Assembly: GCA_020796225.1 (NCBI GenBank)
Contig: CM036754.1
Coordinates: forward strand, 12,911,867-12,975,866
Source: Arion vulgaris
Lineage: Eukaryota; Mollusca; Gastropoda; Stylommatophora; Arionidae
Reading direction: 5' to 3'
Length of the DNA stretch: 64,000 bases
Shown: positions 41,628 through 53,014 of the stretch, in pieces
Layout of the letters: each line of letters begins with the position of its first letter
Position numbering within the stretch: position 1 is the stretch's first letter
Position numbers and translations under genes: made by a program
Notes under the pieces: model-generated
What the model was told of the DNA's origin: nothing
The model's database searches: none
The model's input: only the letters and a program-made list of their open reading frames with translations

Positions 41628-43775
41628 AAACTCTCTTTCTTCATACTCTCTTCTTGATACTCTCTCTTGATCTCTCTTTCTTCATACTCTCTTTCTTCAT
41701 ACTCTCTTCTTCATACTCTTTCTCATACTCTATTCTGATACTCTCTTTCTTGATACTTCTTCTCTACTCATTTCTTGATACTCTCTTTCTTGATACTCTC
41801 TTTCTTCATACTCTCTTTCTTGATACTCTCTTTCTTGATACTCTCTTTCTTCATACTCTCTTCTTATTTCTTTCTTGATACTCTCTTCTTGATACTCTCT
41901 TTCTTGATACTCTCTTTCTTTTTCTTCTTCTTGATACTCTCTTTCTTATACTTCTTCTTCATATCTTTCTTATCTTCTTGATACTCTCTTTCTTCATACT
42001 CTCTTTCTTCATACTCTCTTCTTATACCCTCTTCTGATACTCTCTTTCTTGATACTCTCTTTCTTGATATTCTTTCTTGATACTCTCTTTCTTCATACTC
42101 TCTTCTTCATACTCTCTTCTTCATACTCTTTCTTGATACTCTTTCTTATTCTCTCTTCTTGATACTCTCTTCTTCATACTTCTTTCTTATACTCTCTTCT
42201 TCATCTCTCTTTCTTCATACTCTCTTTCTTCATACTCTCTTTCTTCATACTCTCTTTCTTCATACTCTCTTTCTTTATACTCTCTTTCTTGATACTCTCT
42301 TTCTTCACACTCTCTTTCTTCATACTCTCTTTCTTCATACTCTCTTTCTTGATACTCTCTTTCTTGATACTCTCTTTCTTCATACTCTCTTTCTTCATAC
42401 TCTCTTTCTTGATACTCTCTTTCTTCATACTCTCTTTCTTGATACTCTCTTTCTTGATACTCTCTTTCTTGATTCTCTCTTTCTTGATACTCTCTTTCTT
42501 GATACTCTCTTTCTTGATACTCTCTTTCTTGATACTCTTTTTCTTGATACTCTCTTTCTTCATACTCTCTTTCTTCATACTCTCTTTCTTCATACTCTCT
42601 TTCTTCATACTCTCTTTCTTGATACTCTCTTTCTTGATTCTCTCTTTCTTGATACTCTCTTTCTTTATACTCTCTCTCTTCATACTCTCTTTCTTCATAC
42701 TCTCTTTCTTCATACTCTCTTTCTTCATACTCTCTTCTTCATACTCTCTTTCTTCATTCTCTCTTTCTTCATACTCTCTTTCTTCATACTCTCTTTCTTC
42801 ATACTCTCTTTCTTGATACTCTCTTTCTTGATACTCTCTTTCTTGATACTCTCTTTCTTCATACTCTCTTTCTTTATACTCTCTTTCTTGATACTCTCTT
42901 TCTTGATACTCTCTTTCTTCATACTCTCTTTCTTCATACTCTCTTTCTTCATACTCTCTTTCTTCATACTCTCTTTCTTCATACTCTCTTTCTTGATACT
43001 CTCTTTCTTGATACTCTCTTTCTTGATCTCTCTTCTTCATACTCTCTTTCTTCATACTCTCTTTCTTATACTCTCTCTCTCTTCATACTCTCTTTCTTCA
43101 TACTCTCTTTCTTGATTCTCTCTTTCTTCATACTCTCTTTCTTCATACTCTCTTTCTTTATACTCTCTTTCTTCATACTCTCTTTCTTCATACTCTCTTT
43201 CTTCATACTCTCTTTCTTGATACTCTCTTTCTTTATACTCTCTTTCTTGATTCTCTCTTTCTTCATACTCTCTTTCTTCATACTCTCTTTCTTTATACTC
43301 TCTTTCTTCATACTCTCTTTCTTCATACTCTCTTTCTTGATTCTCTCTTTCTTCATACTCTCTTTCTTCATACTCTCTTTCTTTATACTCTCTCTCTTCA
43401 TACTCTCTCTCTCTTCATACTCTCTATCTTGATTCTCTCTTTCTTGATTCTCTCTTTCTTTATACTCTCTTTCTTGATTCTCTCTTTCTTCATACTCTCT
43501 TTCTTCATACTCTCTTTCTTCATACTCTCTTTCTTCATACTCTCTTTCTTGATACTCTCTTTCTTGATACTCTCTTTCTTGATACTCTCTTTCTTCATAC
43601 TCTCTTTCTTGATACTCTCTTTCTTGATACTCTCTTTCTTGATACTCTCTTCTTCATACTCTTTCTTCATACTCTCTTCATACTCTCTTCATACTCTCTT
43701 CATACTCTCTTCATACTCTCTTCATACTCTCTTCATACTCTCTTCATACTCGCTTTCTTCATACTCTCTTCATAC
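41628..43775. repeat. 15-bp minisatellite, about 140 copies (2.1 kb)
   Basis: The unit is tttctt(c/g/t)atactctc. One position takes c, g or t and the order of the three forms varies along the array. Period 15 gives five-codon repeats open on both strands, hence frames of up to 318 codons that are not genes. At 43670-43750 an 11-bp form (ttcatactctc) takes over. The left end (41628-42200) is irregular. Confidence 0.97.
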
Positions 43776-43789
43776 TTTTAATGATCTTT

Positions 43790-44098
43790 TACTTTCCGCC
43801 ACCAAGCATCTCTAATTACATTTTCTCACGTGCTGTATAATAATATACTCACTGTGTCCATTTAATGAAGGTAACTCTAATGGACATAGCACACATTCAG
43901 ATCTTCAAGACCATATTTCATATAATTACTTCTCCCCCGAGTGCAGCATCTCACAGGTAGCGGAAGCAGGTTAATAACAGAGTGCGGAAATAAAATTCAC
44001 AGACGACCCCTATCTTCCCCACCACCTCAGTTCTTTAATGCCGCTTACAATATACATATTATGTGTTGTTTGAATGAAGGACAAGCGTTCAAACCCTG
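43790..44098. other. Unannotated stretch
   Basis: Nothing recognised. Confidence 0.35.
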
Positions 44099-44099
44099 C

Positions 44100-44410
44100 T
44101 AGACTATCGAAGAAGAAGAATATTTATTGTGTGCCAAATCCATTAAGTGTTATATAGCATCATCATCAGGTGCCGTGACGGCTGGAGCAGGCCAGCATGA
44201 ATCCCCACAAAAACTATATCCTTTGTGTTTGCTATCATCTCAGATGTTGACGCTTTTCCATGTCATAAAGTCAAGCTATCCAAAATCTTCTCTCTCTCTG
44301 CCTTCCTCTGTCTCATCTTCCCTCGATTTTACCCGTTGTCACAGTGTGTTCTAAGCCTCCCCGTCTCATTATATGTCGGAAAAATGATGATACACAGAAT
44401 GTGTTAGTTA
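44100..44410 (-). pseudogene. RTE-like LINE 3' end
   Basis: The plus-strand 'catcatcatcaggtgccgtg' is the complement of a TGATGATGATG tail preceded by the conserved ending. Further right the sequence parallels 49500-49690 ('tttgctatcatctcagatgt', 'tctgtctcatcttccctcga'), which encodes the GLEY-I--DKI segment on the minus strand. Heavily broken. Confidence 0.7.
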
Positions 44411-44608
44411 TAAATAGGTATCGATAACAGGTGGACTCCTCGTTTCATGTTTGGTTACATGTTGTACAGTAGATATATTCAATATTTTAAGTGATGAATA
44501 GCTAGGTCAATACATCAATTAGATGAATAGATTAGATAGATGTACTAGATGGATTAGCGGTTAAATAAATAGATTAGATAGATGTACTAGATAAAAATAG
44601 ATTACTTT

Positions 44609-44727
44609 CCGTTCAGAAAGCAATGGCAAACTACTGAACGTATAAGTGGTGCCAAGAAAATCAACGGCTCGTTTACTGTGGTTGATGGCTACGTCCTTTA
44701 GGATATGCCACGATTTTTCACTAGATG
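44609..44727 (+). mobile_element. SINE-E 3' fragment
   Basis: It has 'cgttcagaaagcaatggcaa', 'actactgaacgtataagtgg' and 'ggctacgtcctttaggatat', matching 60623-60857 (inverted). It lies within a 'gatagattagatag' short repeat (44500-44760). Confidence 0.8.
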
Positions 44728-44764
44728 GATTAGCGGTGAAATAGATAGATTAGATAGGCAGACA

Positions 44765-45060
44765 TAAAGGCAAATATGTTCAATTCCATTGTTGTATCAA
44801 TCCTAACACATGCTAGACAGTGTTGGAAAATGGTTAAAGATATACCAAGTTGAAAGCATATGAAAATAGATATCTTCAAAAATTAATAAATATAAAATGT
44901 GACGAATTCAGGAGCAGTTTTATGGAATCATAGAAATGCCTGCACAACTAGCCACTAGTAGCAATTGTTCTAACAAAAAGGAAGATGAAGATATGTTGAG
45001 CTTACTCTGAGAAGAAATGCTAAAAGAATTACAAAGCAGATGTTAAAGTGAGAGACACAT
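44765..45060 (+). pseudogene. RTE-like LINE C-terminal fragment
   Basis: Broken frames give 'SIVVSILTHARQCWKMVKDI', 'KLINIKCDEFRSS' and 'PLVAIVLTKRKMK'. It is closely related to 14865-15115. Confidence 0.68.
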
Positions 45061-45164
45061 GGTTCAATAAAGAAAGAATACTCTACACAAACTGAGAGAA
45101 CTTGCTTGCAGACGTTATGTAACGCAGACATGTATGAGAATCAAACAATACATACATCTCCTTC

Positions 45165-45402
45165 TCCTTCTTTGCGTTCGTTCTTTAAGACCAATTTTAA
45201 TCACTCTTTGTGATATGTTTGATCTTTGCTAAGAACGTGTATACGTTGCACATTGATTTGGTAGGCCCCTAAACGCATAGACTTCTACACATTTAGGACA
45301 TGTGCATCCGATTTCAGCCAAACCTCATTAGTCGCTTCTTACGACATGCGTGACAGGTAACAGTGGTTCTATTCTTTACACCCCAAATTTGGGCCCCGGT
45401 AA
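45165..45402 (-). mobile_element. Retroposon family A2 copy
   Basis: It matches the 7277-7442 element, then continues into 'gcttcttacgacatgcgtga' and 'ggttctattctttac', so A2 shares its 5' part with family A. The tail is ctccttctccttc on plus. Confidence 0.85.
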
Positions 45403-45552
45403 CCACTCGGGCGAATACATATATAATAATTATAATAATTCCTCTCGTGCCGTTAAACGTTACATAGGGCTTGCAAGCAATTTCTCTATACCGCTCTGTC
45501 CTGGGCAACTCGCTCAATCTCCTCCATGGAACTGAGACCGATATTTATTGCC

Positions 45553-45660
45553 TCAATACAAATATATATATATATATACAGACAGACAGGCAGACATGCA
45601 GACAGATAGGCAGAAAGAAAGACAGATAGATAGACAGACATAGAAACACACAGACATACA
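45553..45660. repeat. TA and CAGA microsatellites
   Basis: (TA)n at 45567-45580, followed by imperfect (CAGA/GATA)n. Confidence 0.9.
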
Positions 45661-46005
45661 ACTGTAATACAGACAACATATAACACCTGGAATTGCATTA
45701 AGATTAAGTTCACGATCTGCCAACACAAGACTAGTAGCCGGAGATGTATGCATGTGGTATAACATTGACATGTAATTGTGTCATTTCTATGACATCCAGG
45801 TCATGCATATATAAACACTCTGGGGACACGTCTACCAGATCATTTGGTCTTCTATCCACGTCTCCAACTGTCTGAAAGTAAAGCGGTTCACAGAAACCAA
45901 CAGATCTGATGTGGTGAGACGGGAAAGGGGATGTCTGCGGCGAAGTTGTTAATTTTTAACACCATAATTTTTGTTCTACCTTCTGACGCATGTATATAGC
46001 AAAAA

Positions 46006-46120
46006 GTGTTTTTTAAGTCGAAGAATTGACTTCATTGCACCGGGTTTTACCCCATATGGCTCGGTCCTCTCCGCAGAAATGGTACGCCACCTGCCGAGAG
46101 TATTACACAAACTCCGTAGC
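46006..46120 (-). mobile_element. SINE-D body fragment
   Basis: It has 'gacttcattgcaccgggttt' and 'cgccacctgccgagagtatt', matching 22330-22450. A plus-strand SINE-D follows at 46203. Confidence 0.82.
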
Positions 46121-46202
46121 TTGTATACATTTGTATAGCAATGTATAATGAATTAGTCGGTATTCTGGCTTTGCGTACCCTGAGCCAGTATATCGTCTTA
46201 GA

Positions 46203-46362
46203 AGGGTGAAAGAGTTAAGACGTTTGTCTTGCGTTCTGAGTATTGTAGGTTCGAATTTGGATCGCGTCATTCATTTTGTATATGTATTATTTGTGGGCAT
46301 AGAACACTAGAATAGTTGCTGGAGCTACGGAGTTCGTGCTTTGTGCAACACTCTCAACATGC
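46203..46362 (+). mobile_element. SINE-D, head plus part of body
   Basis: The tRNA-like head ('gtgaaagagttaagacg', 'taggttcgaatttgg') is followed by 'ctggagctacggagttcgtg' and 'gcaacactctc'. Its orientation is opposite to the preceding fragment. Confidence 0.78.
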
Positions 46363-46454
46363 TACTTGCTATACTTCTATACCGGTACAATCAATGTTGT
46401 CTTTTGTGTAACCTTTACTGTCTTTAGTTGTACACACAGAGATTTTTGTAACTA

Positions 46455-46702
46455 GATGAACCAGACGAGTTTAACCAACAGAACCAGACAAGATTAAACC
46501 ATTGAACAAGACAAGATTAAACCATTGAACCAGACAAGATTAAACCATTGAACCAGACAAGATTAAACCATTGAACCAGACGAGTTTAACCAACAGAACC
46601 AGACAAGATTAAACCATTGAACCAGACGAGTTTAACCAACAGAACCAGACAAGATTAAACCATTGAACAAGACAAGATTAAACCATTGAACAAGACAAAC
46701 TC
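46455..46702. repeat. 23-bp minisatellite, about 10 copies
   Basis: Two unit types, 'gaaccagacaagattaaacc' plus att and 'gaaccagacgagtttaacca' plus aca, alternate irregularly. Confidence 0.95.
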
Positions 46703-46729
46703 AAGTCAGATATTCTTCTTCACATTTCA

Positions 46730-46922
46730 GCTCCCAACGAAGCACAGGTCTTCAACAAACTTCTTCCAGCCATTCCTCTCTCTTGACATCCCTTCCAGTT
46801 CTTTCCACGTTTTACCTATCCTTTTAATATCAGCCTCCAGCTCTCTTCTCCAGGCCTGTCCAAGTCGTCCCCTAATCCCCCTCCCTGCGGGCTCCAAATC
46901 GGTGTCTGACATTCATATTCCA
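46730..46922 (-). pseudogene. RTE-like LINE 3' end
   Basis: The minus frame reads 'GRLGQAWRRELEADIKRIGK', 'TWKELEGMSRERNGWKKFVE' and DLCFVGS, the classic closing segment of this LINE class. It is 5'-truncated. Homologues are at 49180-49330 and 60395-60560. Confidence 0.9.
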
Positions 46923-47089
46923 GTAACTAATTTCCAATCAATATTCGAAATATCGAATCAAATAGTTAGGTTACCGAGTACAATCAAGACAGACAGACAT
47001 TACTGTCAGCAAACTAGTCATGCAATTCATAAAAGAACAACAGATTAAATTGTTTGAACATCTGACAACAATGTCCTAGTACCGCCTAT

Positions 47090-47600
47090 CACAGACAGCA
47101 ACGCAGAAAAAGTATAACGAGTGCAGAGCAAGAAGAAGACCACGCAAAAGATGGATGGAGCAACGGAATCAAGAACAATCTTAAGAACATGAATAATAGC
47201 TTACAAAGCGCCTTAAAACTAAATCATTACAATCGTCAACAATTTGCAGAATCACACTTATCTTCATGTCGGGGCATATGGGTATCGTTGGCAATGAGAG
47301 ATCAGACAGACTGGCTGGCTATGCCACCATATCAGAGGGCCAGCCAATGGATAGAACTGATATTTTGAATGCCCTCATAGAGTGTGACAGCAAAGAAGAT
47401 GTTTATTTAAACCAATCCACATCAACTACTAGATTGCATGAGCTGTGTTTGAAGATTGGAGTAGCAAGAAAAGAACAGCATAACAGGTACATCAGTAGGC
47501 TCATCAATCAAAATCGAACTGGTACGGTCAGTCGCTGGACGCTGTTGGAGATATTGTGAAGGAGATTGGAGCACCTATGGACATGTCCGGAGTGCAATGA
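47090..47600 (+). pseudogene. LINE with RNase H domain, 3' part
   Basis: A first scrap (47130-47170) reads RRRPRKRWMEQRN. From 47235 the frame carries 'HMGIVGNERSDRLAGYATIS' (RNase H catalytic Asp motif), 'MDRTDILNALIECDSKED', 'ARKEQHNRYISRLINQNRTG' and 'VSRWTLLEIL', followed by a TGA. After it, in another frame, comes HLWTCPECNEDI. It is the plus-strand sister of 25011-25500. Confidence 0.85.
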
Positions 47601-47604
47601 AGAT

Positions 47605-48030
47605 ATTCCAAACTGAAACTTAAAACAAGCACACACAAGATCACTACATTTCCACCCCACCCCCACCCTCCTCACCCCTCCCCAACACTTTTATAAAGAA
47701 GTAAATGGTGGAAGAGGAGAAGGAGACTGTTAGCTTTTAGCCGGACGGTAGGGACTAATTAATTGTCCAATACGACTTGTTTATCTGGGAGTTTTCAATG
47801 ATATTTAGAGAGAAAGCAACAAAAACAACAATACAACTGATTTTGTGGATAATTAAATGTCTACAGATCTACATATAATCGATGTCCATGTTTGAATTTT
47901 TTAGTTTGTAAATTGGGGTTATAGTTGTGATTGAAATGTGTGTGTGGGGGTGCGTATGTATGGGTGTGCGTGTGTAAGGGTGTGCGTGCGTGCGAGAGAG
48001 AGAGAGAGTGAAAGGGTGTGCGCTGTGATT
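47605..48030. other. Unannotated, with GT/GA microsatellites
   Basis: GT- and GA-rich tracts at 47938-48010; nothing else recognised. Confidence 0.4.
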
Positions 48031-48034
48031 AAAA

Positions 48035-48122
48035 TGAATCATATTTCTGCGGAAAGGGACCGAGCCATATAGGGTAAAACCCGATGCAGTTAAGTCAATC
48101 CTTTTCTCTTTAAACCCTCCTT
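48035..48122 (+). mobile_element. SINE-D body fragment
   Basis: 'ggaccgagccatatagggta' and 'aagtcaatccttttctcttt' match the end of SINE-D. Confidence 0.78.
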
Positions 48123-48415
48123 GAAAATGAATGTGTGTGTGTGTGTGTGCTTGCTTGTCCAACCCAACGGTAGGATTTGAATTGAAAGGGCTTCATCATA
48201 GCCTTTGTCCAACTCAGAATATAATATGTCTCCTCACATTTCTAGAGCTAAGTATACAGAAGGTAAGACAGGCAATTTCCATCCTCTCTTGTGGAACGTC
48301 ACGTGGGTGAAATGAACCCAATACGCTTTTGTGTCCATTTCGAAAATGAAACGTTCAATGCATTCGGATAATCCGTACCACCAGCATTTAAATCCGGAAA
48401 TTGAAATATCTAGAT

Positions 48416-49880
48416 CAGTGATTCTCAAACGTATGCAGGTGGCGCTCCCGTACATTGAAGAAATGCCAAGACTTCAACGCCCAACCTCCCCTCCCTATTC
48501 TTTTCTCATTGACAATAAATGGGAGAAAAATTTTAAAAAAAGAGTCAAATTGTAAAATTAAAATTAAAACCAGCAACAAACCAAGAGCCTGGCAACAATT
48601 GAGTCTCCAAATATCAGTGTGTGTGGTAGTTGTCATTGTTTAGCTTTGATCATTTATATTATATTTGTTCTGTTGTTACACGACACAATGAAGATCACAG
48701 TTTCAACATCAAACAGAGAACATTGTTTTATTTCGATTATTTGTTAGAATTGCAAATACTGATTCAGACACAAGTTGGTATGTGGAAGATAATGACAAAA
48801 AGAACATTTAAATCTACTTTGTCCCCTCATGAGAATGGTACAAAACAAGATACTGTGCTCACAAAAACAAATCAAAGCTTAGAATTGTAAAATTATCTTT
48901 AGCTCTAGAATTATATTTCATCTCAATGGTTTCTTCTTGGACAAACTACTTATGAAAAACAATAATATTCTTGGCTATTTTTTAGGAGGAAATTGAGAGA
49001 GAATAACGTTTTCACGAAAACAAAATGGTTTTTTTTTCACTGGAAAACAAGTTAGTATAAATACTTATGAAACATCATCATCGCGTGCCGTGCCAACTGG
49101 CGTATGAGATCATCTCGCCCTCTCTTTCTCTATCTCTCTTTCTCTCCCTCTCTGCCTTTTTAACAGGATTGGGGCATAGACCCTCAACCAACTCATGCCA
49201 AATCTTCCTACCTCTAGCTATCTCCTGCAGCTCCCTCCAGCTCTTCTTTATAATGTTGATCTCTGCTGCTAAATCCCGTCTGCAAGTATTTCTCGGCCTC
49301 CCCTTCTTTCGCTGTCACTGTGAGTTTCAAGAAAGGCCCCCTTCTTGTTATATTTCCTTCAAGTTTTCACAAAGTATGTCATATCTATAATCAGCATCTT
49401 TTTTAACCTCTTGGTTTCACTGAAATCTGTCTTGTTCTCTCCACAAGCTCCTCACCTGTGACTCTATCACGCCATCCCAGTCCATCATGAATGCAATCAT
49501 AGATCTCCACAAATCTGTCTCTGGTGTTTGCTGTCATCTTAGATGTTAACACTCGTCCGTGCCATGGAGTCGTGCTATCCAAAATGGTATCTGTCTGTCT
49601 TCCTCTGTCTTATCTCCCCTCCGATTTTATCGGTTATTACAATGTATTCTAAACCTCCCCTCCTCATCACTTGTCCAAAAATTATGACTGCTTCTTTCTT
49701 ATATTGATGATAAGCTTTCTCTGTGTCTTGACCTTATTCAACAACGCAACATTAGTCATTTTAGCAGTCCAGAACTGCTAAACATAACATAAAATTAACT
49801 AAATATTCATAACATTTCCCTTAATAATGCTTCAAGCTTCTTCTCTGGGGAGACGTTTCGCTTAAGTTTGAGAACCACTA
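48416..49880. mobile_element. Possible hAT-type element with nested LINE
   Basis: A left end CAGTGATTCTCAAACG and a right end 'AGTTTGAGAACCACTA' form a hAT-like inverted repeat 1,465 bp apart. The flanks atctagat and gcctagac match at 5 of 8 bases, all differences being transitions. The interior holds an RTE-like LINE 3' half. If correct, it is an old copy; the pairing of the ends is inference. Confidence 0.5.
49072..49745 (-). pseudogene. RTE-like LINE C-terminal remnant
   Basis: The left end 'catcatcatcgcgtgccgtg' is a TGATGATG tail. 49180-49330 parallels the KTWKELEG ending at 46730. The minus strand at 49500-49740 reads 'NVALLNKVKTQRKL' and 'FGQVMRRGGLEYIVITDKIG'. There are multiple stops and a CT microsatellite near 49120-49160. 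Confidence 0.75.
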
Positions 49881-50049
49881 GCCTAGACTATAGATTTCTA
49901 TAAATAATAATTTGTTGTGCCTGTAATCTGGTCTAGCCTGGTTTAATGATAGCCTGATTAGACGGGAGGATACAGTTACCCGAATGTGAATGATGCATAT
50001 CTTTTACGTACCGCTCTGTCCATTTGTCGTCTGCTCTTTAATTCTCGTT

Positions 50050-50254
50050 CACATCAAAGTGTTCAGACATATCTCTTCTTATTCTCTATTTTATTCTCTA
50101 ACACGCTCTTTCTATTTATATCTCGCTCTCTTTCTCACTCTCTCACGCTCTCACTTACTTTATATCTCTCGCTCTCTATCGCTCTATCTAGCTCTTTCTT
50201 ATTTTATATCTCTCGCTCTCTATCGCTCTCTCGCTATTTCTTACTCTTTCTTTC

Positions 50255-50305
<51 letters not shown>

Positions 50306-50385
50306 CTTTCTCTAGTTCGATATCTCGTTATATTTCTTTCTTATTTTTTCTATCTCTCTCTCTTTCTCTCTCTCATTCTAATTTG
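50050..50385. repeat. CT/CTAT-rich simple repeat
   Basis: Degenerate (CT)n with TAT interruptions. The Leu/Ser-rich frames here are artefacts. Confidence 0.92.
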
Positions 50386-50850
50386 ATTGGCTGCGTTGGA
50401 CAACTGAAGTTTCTGTTTCACTATTGACAAAGATGGAACTGGTGTTAACGAAGTGAAGCAGACAGAACAGAAGAAGAACGGGAAGAAAGGACCAGAAATA
50501 TAGAGAGACAAGAAAGAACTAGGCGGATCAGAAAGGAAACAAGGAGAAACTGAAATTAGCGAGAAGGAACCGAAAGGAACTAGATGAAACGAGAGGAACA
50601 GAAAGGGAAAACGGGGAATAATGTTGGAAAGCAAGGATGAGCGAAATAAAACATAAAAATGCGAGGACTGTAGTGACCTCGAACGTAACCAGTTATCTAA
50701 CTTTAACAATCTACTACAGAAGACTGTCCATATATAGGTCAGCCAGGTGAACAGTTTACCTGGTCAAAAAACAACTTCTTTCGTTCAACCCAGATCAAGA
50801 CCAAATGTACTTATCAGGACTGATCAGACAAGCACAATATGTAGCACACA
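50386..50850. other. Unannotated stretch
   Basis: Purine-rich from 50440 to 50660; no motif-bearing frame. Confidence 0.35.
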
Positions 50851-50851
50851 G

Positions 50852-51190
50852 TCCACACCAGGACAAGTCCCAGGCCACACCAGGACAAGTCCCAGACCAC
50901 ATGGCCGCACCAGGACAGGTCCCAGGCCACACCAGGACAAGTCCCAGGCCACATGGCCGCACCAGGACAAGTCCCAGGCCACATAGCCACACCAGGACAA
51001 GTCTCATGCCACATGGCCACACCAGGACGAGTCCCAGGCCACACCAGGACGAGTCCCAGGCCACATGGCCACACCAGGACAAGTTCCAGGCCACACCAGG
51101 ACGAGTCCCAGGCCACATGGCCGCACCAGGACAAGTCCTAGGCCACATGACCACATCAGGACGAGTCCTAGGCCACATGGCCACACCAAG
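50852..51190. repeat. 22/30-bp compound minisatellite, about 13 copies
   Basis: The core 'caggacaagtcccaggccac' is followed either by ac (22 bp) or by atggccgcac (30 bp), mixed irregularly. It is GC-rich against an AT-rich background. Confidence 0.95.
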
Positions 51191-51547
51191 AGAAAAGGCC
51201 AATACGTCCTGATATAACCAAAAAGGAAGCATGTCTTAGGTTGAAAGCGGTGTGCCTCAGCCATATAGAGGCTTAATCCCGTACCAAACAAACAAATAAA
51301 CAAACAGTTTACCTGGTTCCGCTAACTGTTAGCCAGGTATATTGGTTACAAATCAATTTTGAGACTCCTTTATCGAGAATAATAAAAGCGATCTTTTTTC
51401 CACTTGAGTTCAATCATCATTCCTCTTCATGTTCCTCTTTATTTAAAGAGATACTGGAACCTACGAACAAGGAAAAAAAATCAAGAAAGAAAAAAAAGGA
51501 ACAAACTAGAAGTACACAGAGAAAGTTGGACGGTTGTTGGCGTTGGT

Positions 51548-51716
51548 ATTTTTCCGTTCCAGAAGCACTTGAGCTTTCAGCTCTTCGGTTCGGTGCCACG
51601 AACACCGTAAATCTGGAGAACCTCGGATTTTAGGCCTGGCCGCGGAATTGAATCGCACTCACAGAGGACTTGTCACCCGTCGTCCAACGCCCTACAAACA
51701 CGCTGAGCAGACGGAC
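51548..51716 (-). mobile_element. SINE-B copy
   Basis: The minus strand carries the family landmarks, with a slightly shortened middle. An 8-bp duplication gcgttggt flanks it (51540-51547 and 51717-51724). The tail is seen as atttttccg on plus. Confidence 0.9.
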
Positions 51717-51724
51717 GCGTTGGT

Positions 51725-52285
51725 CTTTTAGGAACCGAGAGAAGTTGTTTTTGGTCAAGTTATAATAGAAGCGTCTTGTAAATGTCGATAGTTAATGAAA
51801 AAAGTGTCTCGTTTTATTTTTTTTCCTCGTCTTGTCTTGTGAAACGATGGAGGAATTAGGAAAGGAACAAGTCGGCAGACAGCTAACACTATTTTGTAAC
51901 ATCCATCGAACGTCCGAGAAAGTGTAGATAGAAGACACAGAATGAGAATGAGACATAGAATGAGAATGTAAAAGAAAAGTGAGCAAATATTGACGAACAT
52001 TTGCAACGACAGGAAAAAACATGAACTATTAGAACCAGTCCAAGGTCAAACAATAATTAAACACAGACAAGTACTGATGTTGATGTATGTTGTCTGTGAT
52101 CGAACAGAGAGTTTCACGACATACGAGGGAGACATAATCCCTTTCAGATTTGGAGATCTCTTTGCATTTTGTTATTTATTTTTTTTTTTTTTTTTTGGGG
52201 GAGAGAGGTGGGGGCGTTTTTTGGGAAAGGCTAGCTGTCTGTGTTCTTAAAACCGCTCGTATTGTCATGGACAATGAATAAACAA
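51725..52285. other. Unannotated, with a poly-T/poly-G tract
   Basis: It contains a T run then GGGGGAGAG (52171-52208). No frame with a motif. Confidence 0.35.
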
Positions 52286-52537
52286 TCAATACGATCATTG
52301 AAAGTCACAGAGATGTGGTTTTACAGAAGAATGCTGAAAATTCCATGGACAGCGAAGAAAACAAATGTGGAGGTTTTAAATCAGACCTGCACACAAAGAA
52401 ACCTTATCAAAAGAATAAGAATCAGACAATCAAGGTTCTTCCGGCATATAATGCGGAAAGAAGGTTTAGAACATTTGGTAACAACAGATAAATTTAAAGG
52501 GAAGGAGAGATCGCGGAATAAGAGAGAGAAGATGCTA

Positions 52538-52643
52538 TAGTCTGTCCATTAATTCGTGAGCACGTTTGAAATTGATTTTCTCGAAAACTACCTGTTGGAT
52601 CTCAGTGATTTTTGCATGCAGCCTTAGAATATCAATGACGCTA
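52538..52643 (+). repeat. Left terminal inverted repeat
   Basis: About 106 bp, nearly identical to the complement of 54621-54727. The pair stays alignable to the GACGCTA motif; differences are one T-run length change and a few substitutions. Such long inverted repeats are unusual for mariner-type elements (commonly about 30 bp). Confidence 0.95.
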
Positions 52644-53014
52644 AAATAAAGCTAACCAGTAGTCCATAGATGCTACGGATTTTGCACATCGGCGAATTCC
52701 TTTGATCGTTTATGACAATTGCAAATACGGGGGCTCAAATTTTAGATTTTACAGTATACCTAGAATTTGTCCATGTCAATTCTATTCATAGGTATATCTC
52801 CATATTAACTTGATAAGTCAAGTAATTAAGTGTGTTGCCCTTTACGTGCAATCGTGAACTTGGATACAATATGCAACAGTTAGTCCTCTCCTTCGGTCAC
52901 CATTAGACCCCAGGGTGTCTTAACTTCACCACAAATTGTATGATGGTAGACGCATTTGGATATGGAAATGTATACGTTGCTATTTCTCAGTCTGTAATCA
53001 AAATATGATTTGTA

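Noticed and set aside
42159..43670. Long Leu/Ser/Phe-rich and Lys/Glu-rich frames on opposite strands
   Set aside because: Five-codon period of the 15-bp array; both strands open over the same bases.
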